DNA of 64,000 nt from Mycobacterium aquaticum (GTDB taxonomy: Bacteria > Actinomycetota > Actinomycetes > Mycobacteriales > Mycobacteriaceae). Positions within the stretch are counted from its first letter, which is position 1. Each line of letters opens with the position of its first letter. The position numbers were made by a program, and so were the translations under genes. Positions 9,401 to 17,799 of this stretch are shown here, one piece after another. The stretch spans positions 124,001 to 188,000 of the forward strand of contig NZ_MVHF01000009.1 in NCBI RefSeq assembly GCF_002086485.1, in the 5' to 3' direction. The notes below the pieces were generated by a model. It saw only the letters and a program-made list of their open reading frames with translations. It had not been told where the DNA came from and did no database searches.

Positions 9401-9478
9401 AGGCGGGGCGGGCCGCCCCCTGCGCCGCCTCAGCGGTATGACTCTGATCCGTTCGACCCCTTTGGTGGAGGAGCCTGA
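6455..9478 (+). CDS. Exported, membrane-anchored von Willebrand factor A protein
   Basis: A 1007-residue protein. An N-terminal signal or anchor segment (about residues 17-40, ending ASA) is followed by an extracytoplasmic vWA domain whose MIDAS motif DESGS is near residue 66. A long beta-rich region of Ig-like character comes next, then one TM helix near 667-690 (FVLVLIAALLLGPGIPLGLLYL). The cytoplasmic part is about 310 residues and ends in a Pro/Gln-rich tail. The tail contains two copies of DPxEVTQxAP (about 926-963). vWA domains bind partners through a divalent metal. The topology would let an external ligand be coupled to the cytoplasmic tubulin/GTPase components encoded downstream. Its stop overlaps the next start by one base. 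Confidence 0.85.
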   Translation: MARGIIRFVAADARSIRIAVVAVLAAAVVVMGWAPVASAETASGGAKRFGACLAAQKTGDLLLLFDESGSLQQTDPDGARVDAARYLLQTLGRYADRVDAKLDVAAAGFSDTYKPEHDWSELTAATADSTAQQLNEIKSKNNGLDTDYWQALDGARQALAARGQGPNGGQRCQAIAWFSDGQIDFTPRQVTKPYAEGVDLSTQAGVDQAKQKSIDSICRAGGLADQIRSAEIVTLAVGLGAKETPADFDVMSAIATGKGLNGMKCGNVTDPVPGDFYPVSNIDDMLFAFDSLTPDPGINTQGPVCQLQVCPEARHNFVLDKSIKSVNILGSGDVTGVVPYLVSPSGQTVELPKKDGKVNVEVGGTPVSYEWQSETAQSIAINNAGSGEWAGQWAIVYVDTTGEHADAVSKVNIHISTDIFPALLKSDKVQWRSGATVDDLSFGLVDAKGKPVPIDSLAGTAEMSVQLVPDGKEPISLLDAASKEDIGKPAKADLSKVNPGRATLKMSLVVTTAPAVDPAGVQIAPGTKLSPQDKTETVQILPKLGLPTPGERIDFGTVQAAKGVTAQLAITGPGCAWIADGEAIKTTASPDDIGTATVTSPSNSSSNCLKVEEGQTGQLQVTLRTEHDGHGGLNGTVPVHVAALDHPDDGQVVDVPFVASLLKPLNTTNFVLVLIAALLLGPGIPLGLLYLSKWWVTKIPNTPLLAERIPVEVNQDMTLRNGEPFAMAETDLVQPVTGLTDGVRRLSVLGVTLNAVMGRSPFGAGRVVVDAGNLLSVSSELPGTDGTGLHAVLPLAVHNTWVVLHDPRGPSSQAEVLLLVSGNTDTAAREKLYEEVARRLPELLNGLRLRAVQAGQASPYDDQAQGGSPFGEGAGGGAPTGYDPFGGAGGPAPMAPVGSPGQAQQGADPFGGGGAAPTASAPRPPDPHEVTQHAPVNYRPGANPPPPDPYEVTQQAPITYQPGYPQQQQQQPPQQQQPPPDDRRGGPPPAPPQRYDSDPFDPFGGGA

Positions 9479-12400
9479 TGCGTCGATTCCTGGTAGTCGG
9501 ATGCGGTGGTTCGGGTGGCGCCACGTTGGCGTTCATGATGGACCAACTGCGTTCCGAACTGCATGCCGCCGGCATCGAAAAGCTGTTGGCCGGTTGGCAA
9601 TTCGTGCACATCGACGTACCGAGTGCGGCGGAGTCCGGGCCCGAGGGGCTGGCGAACGTGCCAACCCAGGGCGGCAGCTACATCGGCTGCGGACCGCAGG
9701 GCAGCAGCTACGCGATCCTCGACGGGGCACTCTCGCAGCGGCTCGCCGCGGGTGGTGCGCTCGACACCATCGCCACGTGGGCGCCGCGCAACCCGCAAGA
9801 GGTCACCAACCCGATCTCGGCCGGCGCCGGGCAGTACCGCGCGATCGGCCGGATGATCACGCTGAGCAAGGCCAGTGAGATCCACGCGCGGCTGCAGTCG
9901 GCCTGGGACACGTTGTTCCGGGTCGAGACCATCTCGGAGATGGCCAACGCGAGCGTGCCCGGCATGGGCCGGTTCGACCCGAACGAGCCGCCGCTGGTGC
10001 TGGTGGTGTCGTCGATGGCCGGCGGTGCGGGTGCCTCGATGGCGCTCGACGTGTGCCGGCTGCTGACCCTGGTCACCGGGTTGGATCCGAAGCTCCTGGG
10101 TGTCTTCATGGTGACGCCCGACATCTTCGACTCGCTGCCCGAGAGCGCCCGCACCGGCGTGCGCGCCAACGCCCTGGCGATGCTCGGCGAGATCGTGGCG
10201 AGCCAGGCCGGCGCGGCCCGCGAGCACGACGTGCGGATCCTGCGGGCCCTGGGCCAGCATCACGGCGACGGCGAACCCATCCCGTTCGCGCGCGTGTTCC
10301 CGGTCGGCCGCTACATCGGCGCGGACCGCACGCTGTTCGGTGACGGTTCACAAAATGCCGTCTACCGCGGCCTGGCGCGTGGTCTTGCCGGGCTGATGAT
10401 GAGCGGCAAGGCCAGCGATCAGTTCGTCTCCTACGACCTCGGTAACACCGCGTCACCTGTCGGTGACCGCGACGTGCTCGGCTGGGGCATCTCGTCATGG
10501 GATGTATTGCCTTGGGGCACTTATGGTTTCTCCAGCCTGAGCATGGGTCGCGATCGGTACGCCGAGTACGCGGCGCAACGGTTGGCCCGCAGCGCCGCCG
10601 ACAAGCTGCTGTTCGGACACATCCAGCACGGCAACCCGGCATCGAGCAACGAGCAGCTCGACACGCTGCTCAGCAGTCAGTGGCAGACCCACTGCGGTGA
10701 GCTGCGGATCCCCGATGCGGCCGGTGACGAGCAGACCCGCGTCGGCATCCTGGGCAACTGGATCGCCACCGGAGCGTTCGCGCCCGAGGCCGTGGCGGGT
10801 GCGGTCAACAATCTGATCGAACGGCAGCTGCGCGGTTTCCTGCCCAATCCGCAGGGCATGGCCGCCGAGCAGTGGGTGCCGATCTTCCGGCAGGCGGTGC
10901 TCAACCGGCGCGCCGACCTGGCCCGCACGTGCGCCGAGATCGGCTATGCGATGGCCTACAGCTGGCACCGCGAATTCGCCGAGCGCCTCGAGCAGGTGGT
11001 CGGCGCGGCAGCGGCGACCCTCGGCCTGCCGTACGCCCGCGAACTCGTCGACCGGCTGCGCAGGCACATCGACGACGTGCTGGCGCCGGGCGTCGCGCAG
11101 TTGGGCGCGATGGGCCCGCCCGACATCGTCGCAGTGCCCCCGCAGGTCGACGCCGCACTGCGCTCGTTGCGCGGCGTGATGACCAACGCCGACCAGGTGC
11201 TGGCGATGGCGCTGGACGGCTTCCGGTCTTCGGTGCGCCGCCAGCTCTACGCCGACGCGGCCGCCCGGATCGCCGACGTGATGCGGGTGATGGGCGCCGA
11301 ACTGCTTGCTCCGCTGCGTGATTCGCTCGGCGAGGCGATGATCCTGCTGGAGAAGGCGCGCGCCGAACCGCCGTCGGACGTCGGCCTGGCCCGGCTATCG
11401 ACCGACCAGTACGTGGCCTGGCCCGCCGACTCCGACGAGTTGGTGCCCGCGCGCTTCGCCGAGGCCAACAACGAGGTGCTGCTGATCAGTTCGGCGGCGT
11501 TCAAGCAGCGCTACGAGACCGACCTGCCCAAGGCGGTCGCGGGGGCGCACGCGATGATCCCGCTGCGCACCGCGGTCGACGACGCCAGCACCCGGGTCAT
11601 CCTGGGCCAATGGCAGACCACCGGCGGTGTCTCGGCACCCGGAGGGCTCACCGAGGTCACCTCGACGTGGGTGACCCGCGCGCTGGGCACCGACCCGGAG
11701 ACCGGGCGGCCGCGCGTTCCGGCCATGGCGCAGTTCGACATTCACACCCGGCCCGCCGAACTGTTGGCGCGTGCCCGGCTCTACGTGGGCCGGCCGGGCG
11801 AGGCGTTCGAGGAGTTCTGCCGGGTGTCCCTGCGCGACTACGTGCAGGGTGTCGGCGCCGCGGAATCCGAGATCAGCACCCGCCGCCGCGACATCGCCAC
11901 CAAGTTCAACGAGGCGCTGTCCCTGGCCCGCCCGCTGGCCAGCGTCAACGATCAGGCGCTGCAACGCGTGCACCCCGGCCAGCAGGTCGAGTACCGGTAC
12001 AAGTTCTCCGAGGTGCCGTTCGCCGGGCAGCCGGTGGCCGACGCGCTGGCCGAGGTGCTGCGCGCCAACCCGCGCATCGACCAGGCCACCAAGGACAACT
12101 ACGGGCGCTCGCTGTCCGACGAGGACAGCGTCACCCGCATCGATATCTTCGGCTCGTACCCGAACTACTCGCCGTTGGCGTTCGATTCGGTGCTCAAGCC
12201 TGCCGCGCAGCAGTGGGCGCAGACCGCCGGGCCGGGCCGCGGCCAGTTCTGGCGGTACCGGCGCTCGCGGCCGCTGGCGGCGTCACTGCCGATGACCGAC
12301 GACGAGCGGCGCACCATGACCGCCGGCTGGTTCCTGGGCCAGATCCTGGGCCGGATCCAGATCCCGGCCTCGCCGTACAACGACCCAGTCCGCATCTACG

Positions 12401-13029
12401 ACGGCACCGACAACCAGTGGCTGGCCTTCCCCAACCCGCTGCTCACCCCGCCGTCGGCGTTCACCGCGTCCTACGACTGGCTGCCCGCAGTGCTGGAAGG
12501 GATCTTGCTCGCCATCGCGACCTCGCACGAGCCGCCGGTGATGCGGTCACTGCGCCCCTACAGCGTGCTGCGCGAACTCTACGACTCGCACAGCCAGGAC
12601 CCGGCCAGCGGCATCGTCGAGCTGTCGGCGGCCGGCCTGCTGCGGGACTTCCTGCGGTCGGGGTCTTCCGGGCCGGGCGTCACCTCCCGGGTCGGCCCGA
12701 TCGCGGCTGCTCAGACTCCCGAGGAACGTCGCGCCGCGGTGGAGACATGGCTGGGCAGTATCCGCGACGTCGCCGCGCAGTACCTGCCCGCCGACACGCC
12801 AGGAGCCACCCCGGAAGGTGCGTTCACCACGATCACCACGCGGTCCAAGGCGTCCAAGACGCCGATCTTCCGTGATGTCGCCCCGGACGTGTACTGGGCC
12901 ACCGATGTACTGATCAAGCTGGTCAACCGGGAGGCCGACGCACTCGCCCGCGGCGAGCAGGCCGGTGCCGCAGCATTTTTGGACGACGCGGGCGGTTCGG
13001 TGGTCATCCCCGACGGCGGGACGTTCTGA
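9478..13029 (+). CDS. Tubulin/FtsZ-like GTPase-fold protein (Tubulin_2 type)
   Basis: An 1183-residue cytoplasmic protein. It opens with a nucleotide-binding strand-loop (FLVVGCGGSGG, residues 4-14) and has a tubulin-signature-like Gly-rich loop SSMAGGAGASMA at about 178-189, corresponding to the GGGTGSG loop of tubulin/FtsZ. The remainder is long and helical, with no TM segment. Very large tubulin-like proteins of this kind (Tubulin_2 family) occur in actinobacteria beside vWA and GTPase genes. GTP binding and filament formation are expected from the fold but are not shown here. The gene is locked between the vWA gene (1-bp overlap) and the two-TM protein gene (2-bp gap), indicating fixed stoichiometry. 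Confidence 0.75.
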   Translation: MRRFLVVGCGGSGGATLAFMMDQLRSELHAAGIEKLLAGWQFVHIDVPSAAESGPEGLANVPTQGGSYIGCGPQGSSYAILDGALSQRLAAGGALDTIATWAPRNPQEVTNPISAGAGQYRAIGRMITLSKASEIHARLQSAWDTLFRVETISEMANASVPGMGRFDPNEPPLVLVVSSMAGGAGASMALDVCRLLTLVTGLDPKLLGVFMVTPDIFDSLPESARTGVRANALAMLGEIVASQAGAAREHDVRILRALGQHHGDGEPIPFARVFPVGRYIGADRTLFGDGSQNAVYRGLARGLAGLMMSGKASDQFVSYDLGNTASPVGDRDVLGWGISSWDVLPWGTYGFSSLSMGRDRYAEYAAQRLARSAADKLLFGHIQHGNPASSNEQLDTLLSSQWQTHCGELRIPDAAGDEQTRVGILGNWIATGAFAPEAVAGAVNNLIERQLRGFLPNPQGMAAEQWVPIFRQAVLNRRADLARTCAEIGYAMAYSWHREFAERLEQVVGAAAATLGLPYARELVDRLRRHIDDVLAPGVAQLGAMGPPDIVAVPPQVDAALRSLRGVMTNADQVLAMALDGFRSSVRRQLYADAAARIADVMRVMGAELLAPLRDSLGEAMILLEKARAEPPSDVGLARLSTDQYVAWPADSDELVPARFAEANNEVLLISSAAFKQRYETDLPKAVAGAHAMIPLRTAVDDASTRVILGQWQTTGGVSAPGGLTEVTSTWVTRALGTDPETGRPRVPAMAQFDIHTRPAELLARARLYVGRPGEAFEEFCRVSLRDYVQGVGAAESEISTRRRDIATKFNEALSLARPLASVNDQALQRVHPGQQVEYRYKFSEVPFAGQPVADALAEVLRANPRIDQATKDNYGRSLSDEDSVTRIDIFGSYPNYSPLAFDSVLKPAAQQWAQTAGPGRGQFWRYRRSRPLAASLPMTDDERRTMTAGWFLGQILGRIQIPASPYNDPVRIYDGTDNQWLAFPNPLLTPPSAFTASYDWLPAVLEGILLAIATSHEPPVMRSLRPYSVLRELYDSHSQDPASGIVELSAAGLLRDFLRSGSSGPGVTSRVGPIAAAQTPEERRAAVETWLGSIRDVAAQYLPADTPGATPEGAFTTITTRSKASKTPIFRDVAPDVYWATDVLIKLVNREADALARGEQAGAAAFLDDAGGSVVIPDGGTF

Positions 13030-13031
13030 CG

Positions 13032-15671
13032 ATGTCGCTGACCGTCCTGCTGGCACCGCCTCGCGCATGCGAAGACGTGCTCGCCGTGCTGGCCGACTAT
13101 TCGGCGGTCGGCCTGTTGAGCCCGTTCGCGTGGGTCGATTCCGGCGATGTCGGCGGAGCCTCCACCCCGGCCACCCTGATCCGTGACGGCCACGCCGAAC
13201 CTGTTGTGCTGCAGCAGTTGCTGACCGGTGAGCGCTACGACCGGATCCGGGTCGCGGTGCTGGTGCCCATCGAGGCGCCTGCCGCCGAACGCGTGCCGCT
13301 GGCCGCCGAGCAGGCCGTGGAACAGATCGTGCGCAGCACCTCGATGGGCGCGCGGATCAGCCTGTTGCGGCTGCTGCTCACGCCGGGGCATTCGGTGCCG
13401 ACCGCTCCGGATCTGGCGCTGGTACTCGAAGGCTGGCACAACCTGCTGATCGCCCCGGAGGATTCGGCCGCGCCAGGCCTCGGCGCGGTGCCGTGGGGCC
13501 GGCTGACCGATCCTCTCGACATCGCGCAGCAGACCGCGCCGGTCGTGGCGGGGATCGCAGGCTTGTGGGCCGGTATCGACGCCAGCCCGTTCGACACCAT
13601 GGAGATCCTGCCCGGCCAGACCGTGCGCGCGGTGCGGGCGTTCTATCGCAGGCTGGACACCACCGCGGTCGAGAGCACGCTGCGCACCCAGCTGTTCGAC
13701 CCGACAGGCCGGCTGCCGCTGCCGCGCGGTGGCCAGGTGCCCGTGGTCTATGTGGAGGACGTTCCGACGGCTGCCCAGTCGATGGCGCGGGCGTTGTGGA
13801 CCAAACACCGCGACGTGCTGCGCGGGCCTCGGCTGGCGGCCGACGCCGCGCCCACCCAGGCGATCGGCATCTGGGCGGCGCTGAAGATGTTCTTCAAGTT
13901 CATGGGCGCCGCGCTGCGCAGCGCCCCGTCGGCGTGGCTATCGGCGGTGATGGGATCGGTCACCTCGGTGGTGGCGACGACCGTGCAGGGCACCGTGTTC
14001 GGCCGCACCGACTCGGCGTTCGCCGTCGTCGCCGACACCGCCAAGGCCGACTGGCAGGACCTCAACCGCAGTGCGGAAACCCTGCAGACCGCGCTGAGCG
14101 GGCAGGGCGCACACCTGGTCCAGCAGGACCTCAGCGCGCTGTGGACGGACTTCGTCAACGGCGCGCTCACCCTCGCCGACGGCGGTCGCCGGGCCGCGGG
14201 TCTTGACCCGATCGCCGTGGGATCGGCGGTCGGCGTGGTGTTCAACGCCGCTGACGTGGTGCCGAGCGCGGCCGACGAATTCCGTGGCATTCCCACCTCG
14301 CTGGCCGCGGTCATCGGCGTCACCGCTGTCGAGGGCGCCGACGTGCTCGGCGCCGCCAACGTACGCGAACGCCTGCAGAACGCTTATTCGGATCCTGCGG
14401 CCGGGGTGGAGGCCCGCAACACCGGGACCGAGCTGGATCGCTGGCAGGCCGCCGCTGCGAAAAGCTATGCGTGGCAGGTCGGCACCATCCTGGCCGACTT
14501 CATGCAGCGGGCCCGCGGCGAAGTGGCCGGCCTGGTGTCGCAGATCCAGTCGATGGGTGACCGCAATGCCGTCGACGAGCAGCTGCGGCAGCGGCAGCAG
14601 GCGGTCAGCACCATCCTCAAGACGTTCACCGTGGCGCTGTTCGTGGTGCTGCTGGCCTTGATCGGGGTCGCCGCCATCGGCTGGTCGAGCTGGAAGTTCG
14701 CGCTCATCACCGGGGCATCGTTGATCGTGCTGTACATCGTGGTCTCGCTCGGATTGTTCATGCTCAGCCAACGCGACCTGTTCGCCGAGATGAACCTGCG
14801 AAGATCGCAGCTCAATCAGCTGGAGACCATGCATGCGAACCTGCGCAACGCAGTGCAGGATCTGAGCCGGCTCACCTCCGCCTACGGTCAGCTGCTGGCG
14901 TGGTGCCGCACGCTGGGCGCGGTGCTGCGCGCCCCGTTCGGCGTCGCGCCGCCGGCCCGCGCGGCCGTCGGGCAACTCGTCGACGGGCTGCCGCGCTCCA
15001 CCCAGATCGGGGTTGCCACGCCCAGTGCCGACCAGGCCGACAACGCCACCCACGGCATCCAGCGCCGGCTCTACGCGCTGGGCTGGCTGACCAAACCGTG
15101 GGAGGACATGCTCGGCGAGGCCGCGGGCAGGCTGCGTGAGGAGCCCGCGGCATTGTTCAAGCTGCCCGGCGTCGGGTCGGGATCTGGGCTGGACCAGTGG
15201 TCGACCGCTGTGCTGCAGGGTCGGGTGCGGCCCGCCGGGGCCGATGCGTTGTGGGCGCGCGTGGAGCAGATGTTCGCCGACGAGGCCGGTGGGCAACCGG
15301 GTGGCCTGGCCGACGCGCTGACCGGCACGGTCGCGGTGCCGACGCTGGGCCGGGAAGTGCCCGCGCAGCAGTTCGGTGCCGGATTCACCGACCACCGCCC
15401 GGGCCGGGCCGCGCCGTTCGACGCGTCGCTGTTCACCAACGCCGCAGTGACGGCAGGCCGATCAGGCGTCGCGGTCGACGACGCGGTGGTGATCCGGGCC
15501 GGGCTGGGCTACCGGGCGGTCGTTGTCCAGGCCAGTGACGGTCTGCCGCCGTACGATTTTGCTTTGTTCGAGATGCCGGTGCCCGTCGCGCCAGGTGGCG
15601 AGGACGAGCCCACGACGATGGTTCGACGCACCGAATCCGATGCGCCGCCAGGGGAGGACATGGTGTTCTGA
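13032..15671 (+). CDS. Large two-TM protein of the tubulin/GTPase operon, unknown function
   Basis: An 879-residue protein with no domain that I recognise. An N-terminal region of about 280 residues precedes a helical stretch. Two adjacent TM helices follow near 530-552 and 555-577 (TVALFVVLLALIGVAAIGW, then FALITGASLIVLYIVVSLGLFML), separated by a short loop, so both termini should be on the same, presumably cytoplasmic, side. The C-terminus ends in the acidic DEPTTMVRRTESDAPPGEDMVF region. The gene starts 2 bp after the tubulin-like gene and its stop is 1 bp before the next start. It is a candidate membrane anchor for the tubulin-like protein, by inference from position only. Confidence 0.7.
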   Translation: MSLTVLLAPPRACEDVLAVLADYSAVGLLSPFAWVDSGDVGGASTPATLIRDGHAEPVVLQQLLTGERYDRIRVAVLVPIEAPAAERVPLAAEQAVEQIVRSTSMGARISLLRLLLTPGHSVPTAPDLALVLEGWHNLLIAPEDSAAPGLGAVPWGRLTDPLDIAQQTAPVVAGIAGLWAGIDASPFDTMEILPGQTVRAVRAFYRRLDTTAVESTLRTQLFDPTGRLPLPRGGQVPVVYVEDVPTAAQSMARALWTKHRDVLRGPRLAADAAPTQAIGIWAALKMFFKFMGAALRSAPSAWLSAVMGSVTSVVATTVQGTVFGRTDSAFAVVADTAKADWQDLNRSAETLQTALSGQGAHLVQQDLSALWTDFVNGALTLADGGRRAAGLDPIAVGSAVGVVFNAADVVPSAADEFRGIPTSLAAVIGVTAVEGADVLGAANVRERLQNAYSDPAAGVEARNTGTELDRWQAAAAKSYAWQVGTILADFMQRARGEVAGLVSQIQSMGDRNAVDEQLRQRQQAVSTILKTFTVALFVVLLALIGVAAIGWSSWKFALITGASLIVLYIVVSLGLFMLSQRDLFAEMNLRRSQLNQLETMHANLRNAVQDLSRLTSAYGQLLAWCRTLGAVLRAPFGVAPPARAAVGQLVDGLPRSTQIGVATPSADQADNATHGIQRRLYALGWLTKPWEDMLGEAAGRLREEPAALFKLPGVGSGSGLDQWSTAVLQGRVRPAGADALWARVEQMFADEAGGQPGGLADALTGTVAVPTLGREVPAQQFGAGFTDHRPGRAAPFDASLFTNAAVTAGRSGVAVDDAVVIRAGLGYRAVVVQASDGLPPYDFALFEMPVPVAPGGEDEPTTMVRRTESDAPPGEDMVF

Positions 15672-15672
15672 C

Positions 15673-17799
15673 ATGCAGGATTCCAGCCCCGATCCCTTTC
15701 ACCGCGAAGATCCCGACGACGCCGACCCGCGGCTGGCACCGCTGCTGGCGTGGCGCCAGCAGCTCATCGATTCCGGCGCGGTCGCCGCTCGCAGCTTCAA
15801 AGAGGCGCATCTTCGTCTGGTGCTGAGGTCGGGCCGCACGGACGTCGAGCAGATCCGGGCCATGCTGCCCGGCTCGGTCGCCGAGCATGCCGACGAAATG
15901 GCCAGGGTGCTCTCCGAGTTGGACACGTCGTCCACCGAGCAGACGTCGATCACCGGCAGGCACCGCACCACCGACGCATCGGCCGGTGCGTCCCTCCCGC
16001 CGCCGACGTCGCCGCCGGCCGGGGCGTCGGGCACCCTGCCGCCATCGGTCCCCACCGAGCCGGTTCCGCCCGCCGAACCGGTCCCGCCTGCCGAACCTGC
16101 GCCGGCGGCCGAAACTCCGCTCAGTGCGGCAGATTTCAGTCCGTTCACGTTCGGTCAGCAGCAGCCGGCCCGGCAGAGCATCGCGTTGCGCCGCAGTGCC
16201 GCCGGCGGTGCGATGGAGATCAGCTGGCCGCCGCTGCAGGGCTCCGACGGCGTCGTGCTGTACCGGTTGGTGAGCTCCGAGGACAACCCGCCGTACTCGC
16301 CGGATCGTGCTGACCTGGTGGCCGCCACCGATACGACGTCGGCGGCCGACACCCGCCCGCCCGGCGCGGCGGTCCGGCATTACCAGGTCTGGATCAACGT
16401 CGGGGCCACCCGCGCCGAGGCATTGGCGGCGCAGCCGATGCTCTACGCCGCCGGGGTGCTGGTCAGCCCCATCACCGACTTCGCCATCCGCGAGGACTCC
16501 GGCCGGGTCATCGGCCAGTGGACCGTGCCGGCCGGGGTCAGCGCCGTCTACGTCTACCGGGTGCCCGCCGCCGAGGCCGGTCGCGACGGGCCGCAGTACC
16601 GCATCCTCGCGGGCAGCGACAACCTCAACGGCTTCGTCGACTCCGAGCCCGTCCGCGGTGAGCGCTACCAATACCGCGCCCGCTGCGCAGCCAACGTCGA
16701 CGGGGTGCTGCGGCTGTCCGAAGCCGTCGAGACGGACATCGAGATCTCGGCCGTGCTGGCCCCGGTCACCGACCTCGCGGTGGCCACCGGTGTGGACGGC
16801 TCGTCCTTCGACCTCACCTGGACGCCGCCGCCGGGCGGCCGCATCGTCATCTACCGCACCCAGGACGGGCCCAACGCCGGCGCGGAATCAGCAGAGTTGC
16901 CCGAAGGCGCGCTCGAACAGGTCGGGCTGACACCGGAGCTGCGGCTCACCCAGCCGGTCGTCACCCAGACCGGGCCCGACGGCAGGCCCCGCGCGCTGAT
17001 GGCCGGGGTGTCCTGGCCGGCGGAGTGGAGCCGCGCCTACCTCACCCCGGTGACCATCCTGGCCGGCCGGGCCCTGGTGGGCCGGACCCTGTCATCGGTG
17101 CGGACCGGCGCGATCCGCGACATCGAGCTGGCCGAGTACTGCAACAAGCAGGTGCTCACCTTCGACTGGCCCGACGGCGCGGCCGGTGTGGTGCTGTACC
17201 TGGCCCCCAAAGGCTACGACCCGCGCGCCGGGCTGACCGGCAAGTCGTTCGAGATCTCGCTCGAGGAATACGAGAAGTACGGCGGCATGCAGCTCACCGG
17301 GCAGCTCCCTGTCGGTGGTTGCTCGCTGCACCTGGCCCCGGTGGCGTTCTCGGGTGGCCGTCGGGTCACCGGGGCGATCGCCAGCGTCGAGTACCACGGA
17401 CTGCTGCGGCTGCAGTACGCCGTGCGCATCGGCCGGGACCCGCAGGGCTTTCCCACCACCGCGACCATCGCCATGCGCTCCGAGCACGACCTGCCCGGTT
17501 CGCCCGCGTTCGTGCTGGTCAACAACCCGCAGCGGATACCGCTGAGTGTCCATGACGGGCAGGCCGTCGACGTGGCTCCGCTGGATGCCCAGGGTCAGTT
17601 CGCCGACCGTCCGTCGAAGGAACTGCGCTGGTCGCAGCTGACGACCACGGGTACAGGCGAGCTGTGGGCCGCCAATGTCCGTGGCCTGCAGGGCTGGATC
17701 CGGTTATTCGTCAACACCCCGTCGGCCGAGCGGCTGCGGGTGATCGCCCTGCTCGATCCGCCGGTCGACAGTTTGCGGTTGACGGCGATGGCGCAATGA
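15673..17799 (+). CDS. Fibronectin type III-like multidomain protein
   Basis: A 708-residue protein. The ATG at 15673 is used because it is one base after the preceding stop; an in-frame upstream start would overlap that gene by 149 bp. An N-terminal helical domain (residues 1-90, with LAPLLAWRQQLIDSGAVAARSFKEAHLRL) and a Pro/Ala linker are followed by several beta-sandwich repeats. These carry FN3-like signatures such as MEISWPPLQGSDGVVLYRL, SPITDFAIREDSGRVIGQWTVP and APVTDLAVATGVDGSSFDLTWTPP. No signal peptide or TM segment was found, so these FN3-like domains appear cytoplasmic, which is uncommon. A scaffold or ligand-recognition role is inferred. The 3' end overlaps the next gene as ATGA. 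Confidence 0.7.
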   Translation: MQDSSPDPFHREDPDDADPRLAPLLAWRQQLIDSGAVAARSFKEAHLRLVLRSGRTDVEQIRAMLPGSVAEHADEMARVLSELDTSSTEQTSITGRHRTTDASAGASLPPPTSPPAGASGTLPPSVPTEPVPPAEPVPPAEPAPAAETPLSAADFSPFTFGQQQPARQSIALRRSAAGGAMEISWPPLQGSDGVVLYRLVSSEDNPPYSPDRADLVAATDTTSAADTRPPGAAVRHYQVWINVGATRAEALAAQPMLYAAGVLVSPITDFAIREDSGRVIGQWTVPAGVSAVYVYRVPAAEAGRDGPQYRILAGSDNLNGFVDSEPVRGERYQYRARCAANVDGVLRLSEAVETDIEISAVLAPVTDLAVATGVDGSSFDLTWTPPPGGRIVIYRTQDGPNAGAESAELPEGALEQVGLTPELRLTQPVVTQTGPDGRPRALMAGVSWPAEWSRAYLTPVTILAGRALVGRTLSSVRTGAIRDIELAEYCNKQVLTFDWPDGAAGVVLYLAPKGYDPRAGLTGKSFEISLEEYEKYGGMQLTGQLPVGGCSLHLAPVAFSGGRRVTGAIASVEYHGLLRLQYAVRIGRDPQGFPTTATIAMRSEHDLPGSPAFVLVNNPQRIPLSVHDGQAVDVAPLDAQGQFADRPSKELRWSQLTTTGTGELWAANVRGLQGWIRLFVNTPSAERLRVIALLDPPVDSLRLTAMAQ

